Source: Vibrio nigripulchritudo ATCC 27043 (GTDB lineage Bacteria; Pseudomonadota; Gammaproteobacteria; Enterobacterales; Vibrionaceae). From it: a stretch of 33,544 nt of DNA. The notes under the pieces were generated by a model that saw only the letters and a program-made list of their open reading frames with translations, was not told the origin of the DNA and did not search any database. Location of the stretch: positions 1-33,544 of the forward strand of contig NZ_AFWJ01000275.1 in assembly GCF_000222685.1 (NCBI RefSeq), in the 5' to 3' direction. Made by a program: the position numbers and the translations under genes. Shown one piece after another: positions 30,719-33,544 of the stretch (within the stretch, counting starts at the first letter, position 1; each line of letters starts with the position of its first letter).

Positions 30719-32425
30719 TTATTGCAGAGAATGCTGATGTTCGCTGATAAGCATATCAATTTTTTCTTCTGCTCGGTTTAGTGCCTGAGCATAGCTTTCT
30801 TCAGCAGCAAATGGTTCCACCACTTCGTAGTAGCATTTCAGTTTTGGTTCGGTGCCTGACGGACGAACCACGACGCGAGAACCGTTGCTCAGATGGTAGA
30901 TAAGCACATCACTAACTGGGAAGTTCAGCGCTTTTTCGCTGCCATCTTCAAATGTCTGCTTAGACAGTTTGAAGTCTTCAACACTGGCAATCGTCTGACC
31001 CGCAATGGTGGTTGGCGGGTTCGCGCGAAGAGTATCACCAATAGGTGGCGCAGACGGATCAAGCGCAATGCTGTGTTGGGCGTTAACGACCATGCCGTGC
31101 TGACGGTAAATTTCTTCTAGCTGGTCCCAAACGGTTTTACCTTGTGCTTTTAGCGCTGCTGCCAGTTGAGCAAACGCTACCAGTGCTGTTAAGCCATCTT
31201 TATCCCAGACAAGCGTCCCGACTGTGTAACCCAGCGCTTCTTCATACGCGAACAGGAACTGCTTGTCTTGCGTTTGCTCTTTCATCGCAACATTAGTCAG
31301 CCATTTAAAGCCTGTCAGGGTTTTGTAGAACGTACCACCTGCGGCTTCCGCCACTTCTGCCAGCAAGCTGGATGATACGATAGTTGCACCGACCAGTTTC
31401 TGGTTGTCATTGGCCTGATTAAGCAGGTAGTGACCGAACAATACTCCCACCTGGTCGCCAGTCAGCATTTTGTACTCGCCGTCTGCCTGGCGTGCAGCAA
31501 CCGCAAAGCGGTCTGCATCCGGGTCGTTAGCACAAGCAAGCTCAGCATTGTGCTGCTTAGCTTCTGCGATAACCAAATCCATCGCCCCTTTCTCTTCCGG
31601 GTTAGGGAAGTTCACAGTAGGGAAGGTGCCATCCGGTTCGCGTTGTGCCGCCACGCTATGAACCTGAGTGAAACCCGCATCAGCCAGAAGGGTCTCAGCC
31701 ATGTTGGCTCCAACACCATGCATTGCCGTGTAGGCCAGTGAAAGGTTTTCAGGCTGCTGCTTGTTTTGCAGAAGAGGGCTGGAATTCGCTGTGCTGCGAT
31801 ATGTTTGGTAGTAGTCTTCTTTCAGCCAAACCAGTAAGCCTTTTTCTTCAGCTTCTTCAAGTGGCATCAGGTTAAGATCTTTCGCTGCCGCGTCGTCAAT
31901 TTCTGCTGCAATACCAGAATCGTGCGGTGGGATAATTTGCGCACCGTTTTCCCAGTACACTTTAAAACCGTTGTATTCCGGTGGGTTGTGGCTTGCCGTT
32001 ACGACAACTGCCGCAGCAGTGCCAAGATGCAGAACGCCAAACGCTACGATTGGAGTCGCCGCGACATCGTGAGTCAGATAGACCTTAATGCCCTGTGCGG
32101 TAAGAGCTGAAGCGGTGTCATGCGCGAATTGCTTGGAGTCTGGGCGACCATCGTAGCCGATTACCACCCCTTTTGATGCCGCGTTTTGTTGCGATTTCAA
32201 CAGGTATTGCCCAAGACCAGTGGCAGTTTCCTGAATTACCAGGCGGTTCATGCGGTTTGGACCTGCACCTACAACGCCGCGTAAGCCAGCGGTTCCAAAT
32301 TCCAGACGACCTTTAAAGCGATCCGCCAGTTCTTCGTCGTGATTACCGCTTTGAAGGGCATTCAGCTCTTCGCGAGTGCGAGGGTCAGGATCTCTTTCCA
32401 GCCATCTTGTTATCAAGTCATTCAT
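30719..32425 (-). CDS. phospho-sugar mutase (alpha-D-phosphohexomutase)
   Basis: A 568-residue enzyme that interconverts sugar 1- and 6-phosphates. The phosphoserine loop is VVTASHNPPEYNG with Ser145. The metal loop is DPDADRFA (Asp301, Asp303, Asp305), the sugar loop GFKWLTN is at about 372-378, and the phosphate-binding RPSGTEPK lies near the C-terminus. Length and EFGTAGLRG near the start place it with the longer PgcA/PGM2-like group. Glucose 1-phosphate is the likeliest substrate, but mannose or glucosamine phosphates cannot be excluded. AGGA lies upstream of the ATG. It is a single-gene unit closed by its own terminator, divergent from the cytochrome oxidase gene. Confidence 0.94.
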   Translation of the reverse strand: MNDLITRWLERDPDPRTREELNALQSGNHDEELADRFKGRLEFGTAGLRGVVGAGPNRMNRLVIQETATGLGQYLLKSQQNAASKGVVIGYDGRPDSKQFAHDTASALTAQGIKVYLTHDVAATPIVAFGVLHLGTAAAVVVTASHNPPEYNGFKVYWENGAQIIPPHDSGIAAEIDDAAAKDLNLMPLEEAEEKGLLVWLKEDYYQTYRSTANSSPLLQNKQQPENLSLAYTAMHGVGANMAETLLADAGFTQVHSVAAQREPDGTFPTVNFPNPEEKGAMDLVIAEAKQHNAELACANDPDADRFAVAARQADGEYKMLTGDQVGVLFGHYLLNQANDNQKLVGATIVSSSLLAEVAEAAGGTFYKTLTGFKWLTNVAMKEQTQDKQFLFAYEEALGYTVGTLVWDKDGLTALVAFAQLAAALKAQGKTVWDQLEEIYRQHGMVVNAQHSIALDPSAPPIGDTLRANPPTTIAGQTIASVEDFKLSKQTFEDGSEKALNFPVSDVLIYHLSNGSRVVVRPSGTEPKLKCYYEVVEPFAAEESYAQALNRAEEKIDMLISEHQHSLQ

Positions 32426-32890
32426 AGTCTTGTCCTGTTAGAAATGCTTTCAGCCTAAATTAATGTATATCCAATGTCGTTCACACCTTTTTTTGTGGAT
32501 TAGATCTCACAATGTGGTCGCAATCGATAAAATCGACTCTCCTCATTTTTACCGCATGATTGCAGTTTCAAGTATAGGAAAGCAGTGACATAGGAATGAC
32601 CCATTTGGCGATCAAAGTCTAATTCCAAAACGTGCGATGTTGCTTAATTCTTGAACAATTGTCGTTAAGAATCTAGGGTTATTAACAAAGCCATAACAAA
32701 TAGTTAGCAACTTGGAAATAATTTCAAAGTTCTATGGCGTGCTTTCCATCACAGTCCTGTGAGGAAATGCGAAGTGGATCACTGCCTATAAAAACACAAA
32801 CGGAATTGGGCGGAGATCTGATACTTGCCAGTAACGCGTTGCGCTACCAAACGCGTGAAACGGCAGGTGGAAAAACAGAGGAGAAATCTT
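32426..32890. promoter_or_regulatory. divergent control region of the mutase and oxidase genes
   Basis: These 465 bases hold no convincing gene. Three dyads are visible: TCGAT-AAA-ATCGA (32524-32536), CACAG-TC-CTGTG (32750-32761) and ACGCGTT-GCGCTACCA-AACGCGT (32834-32856). The last is a 7-bp hairpin about 35 bases before the oxidase start, probably in its mRNA leader. Promoters for both directions must be here, but no -35/-10 pair stands out. Confidence 0.4.
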
Positions 32891-33544
32891 TTGAAAAGAT
32901 TAACGTCTTTGTGTTTGTGGGGAGCGCTAACCCCGTCGGTGGCATGGTCTGGAAGCCAATACAATATGACTCGGGGTGTAACCCGTATTAGTGAGCAGGT
33001 TTATGACCTGCATATGCTGATCTTTTACATCTGTGTTGTTATCGCTGTCGTGGTTTTCGGTGTCATGTTTTATGCCATCTTTAAACACCGCAAATCTCAG
33101 GGAGCGGTTGCGGCCAACTTCCATGAGAGCACCAAAGTGGAAATTATCTGGACGGTGATTCCCATTTTAATCCTTGTTGCTATGGCTGTGCCTGCAACCA
33201 CCACGCTGATTGAAATGGAAGACACCAGCCAGTCCGATCTCACGGTCAAAATCACGGGATCTCAGTGGAAATGGCATTACAGCTATTTCGGCGAGGATGT
33301 CGAATTTTTCAGCCTTCTTGCAACCTCTTCCAAGCAGATAGAGGGTGACGAGGTAAAAGGTGCCAATTACCTTCTTGAAGTCGATAACCCTCTGGTTCTG
33401 CCAATCAATCGCAAAGTCAGATTCCTACTGACGTCAGACGACGTTATCCATTCATGGTGGGTGCCAGATTTTGCCGTCAAGAAAGACACCATTCCCGGAT
33501 TTATTAACGTAAGCCTGGACCCGTATTGACGAACCCGGAGTTTA
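32891..33544 (+). pseudogene. coxB: cytochrome c oxidase subunit II, frameshifted and cut by the window end
   Basis: The start is a TTG at 32891 with GAGGAG seven bases upstream. A signal peptide (MKRLTSLCLWGALTPSVAWS) and two membrane helices (about 40-60 and 83-103) follow, then the cupredoxin domain with KITGSQWKWHYSY, LPINRKVRFLLTSDDVIHSW and VPDFAVKKDTIPGFIN. This is subunit II of aa3-type terminal oxidase. After GFIN the frame runs into SLDPY and a stop at 33529. Dropping one base, most simply T33510, restores EAWTRIDEPGV, the normal lead-in to the CuA cysteines, up to the window end. The gene is either truly broken or carries a one-base sequence error. Only the CuA histidine of VIHSW is in the intact part. 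Confidence 0.88.

Noticed and set aside
32825-32890. A longer oxidase subunit II start at a TTG at 32825.
   Set aside because: It would place 22 basic residues before the signal peptide and has no ribosome site, whereas the TTG at 32891 has GAGGAG seven bases upstream.
15121-33544. tRNA genes, rRNA fragments, CRISPR repeats or phage attachment sites.
   Set aside because: No cloverleaf with tRNA consensus, no rRNA-like stretch and no regularly spaced direct repeats were seen on either strand by eye.

Overview
The window looks like chromosomal DNA from a marine gammaproteobacterium, most likely Vibrionaceae. This is an inference from protein families and small features: a YaeR-type VOC protein, a LysE/ArgO exporter, an SgrR-like regulator, a secreted endonuclease I domain, a phospho-sugar mutase next to cytochrome oxidase subunit II, and moderately AT-rich intergenic DNA. 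No rRNA, tRNA, CRISPR array, phage module or complete insertion sequence was found. One short MITE-like element is present.

Layout. 1-1946 (minus): a LacI-type regulator, an isochorismatase-like hydrolase and a quinone-reductase-like flavoprotein cut by the window start. 2142-6541 (plus, divergent): a cytoplasmic clan GH-A glycosidase, two MalF/MalG-type permeases and a periplasmic sugar-binding protein, closed by a strong terminator. This importer has no ATPase gene of its own. 6602-8808: a LysE-type exporter, a tiny lipoprotein, a 266-bp inverted-repeat element and an alpha/beta hydrolase. 9078-14489: an oxidoreductase, an SgrR-like and a Crp-like regulator, a methyltransferase-like membrane protein, an acyltransferase and a cupin. 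14583-20530: a small exported protein, a mini YadA-type trimeric autotransporter, a Spo0M-like protein, a divergent SDR/LysR pair, a VOC protein, a histidine phosphatase and a GNAT acetyltransferase.

The most interesting part is 20797-28876, a self-contained amide-response operon. It has a structured leader ending in a near-perfect terminator, then amiC-like (ligand sensor), amiR-like (ANTAR antiterminator), two Dpp/Opp-type permeases, a family 5 binding protein, a formamidase/acetamidase and a double-NBD ATPase. The likely logic is that AmiC holds AmiR inactive until an amide binds. AmiR then lets polymerase pass the leader terminator, so sensor, importer and hydrolase are made together. The sensor and antiterminator lie downstream of the terminator they should control, so the circuit should be self-amplifying.

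Right end. 28884-30458 (minus) encodes an exported fusion of an S1/P1-type zinc nuclease and an endonuclease I domain. 30719-32425 (minus) is a phosphohexomutase. At 32891 a cytochrome c oxidase subunit II gene starts on a TTG codon. It carries a one-base frameshift at about 33510, just before the CuA region, and the window ends shortly after.
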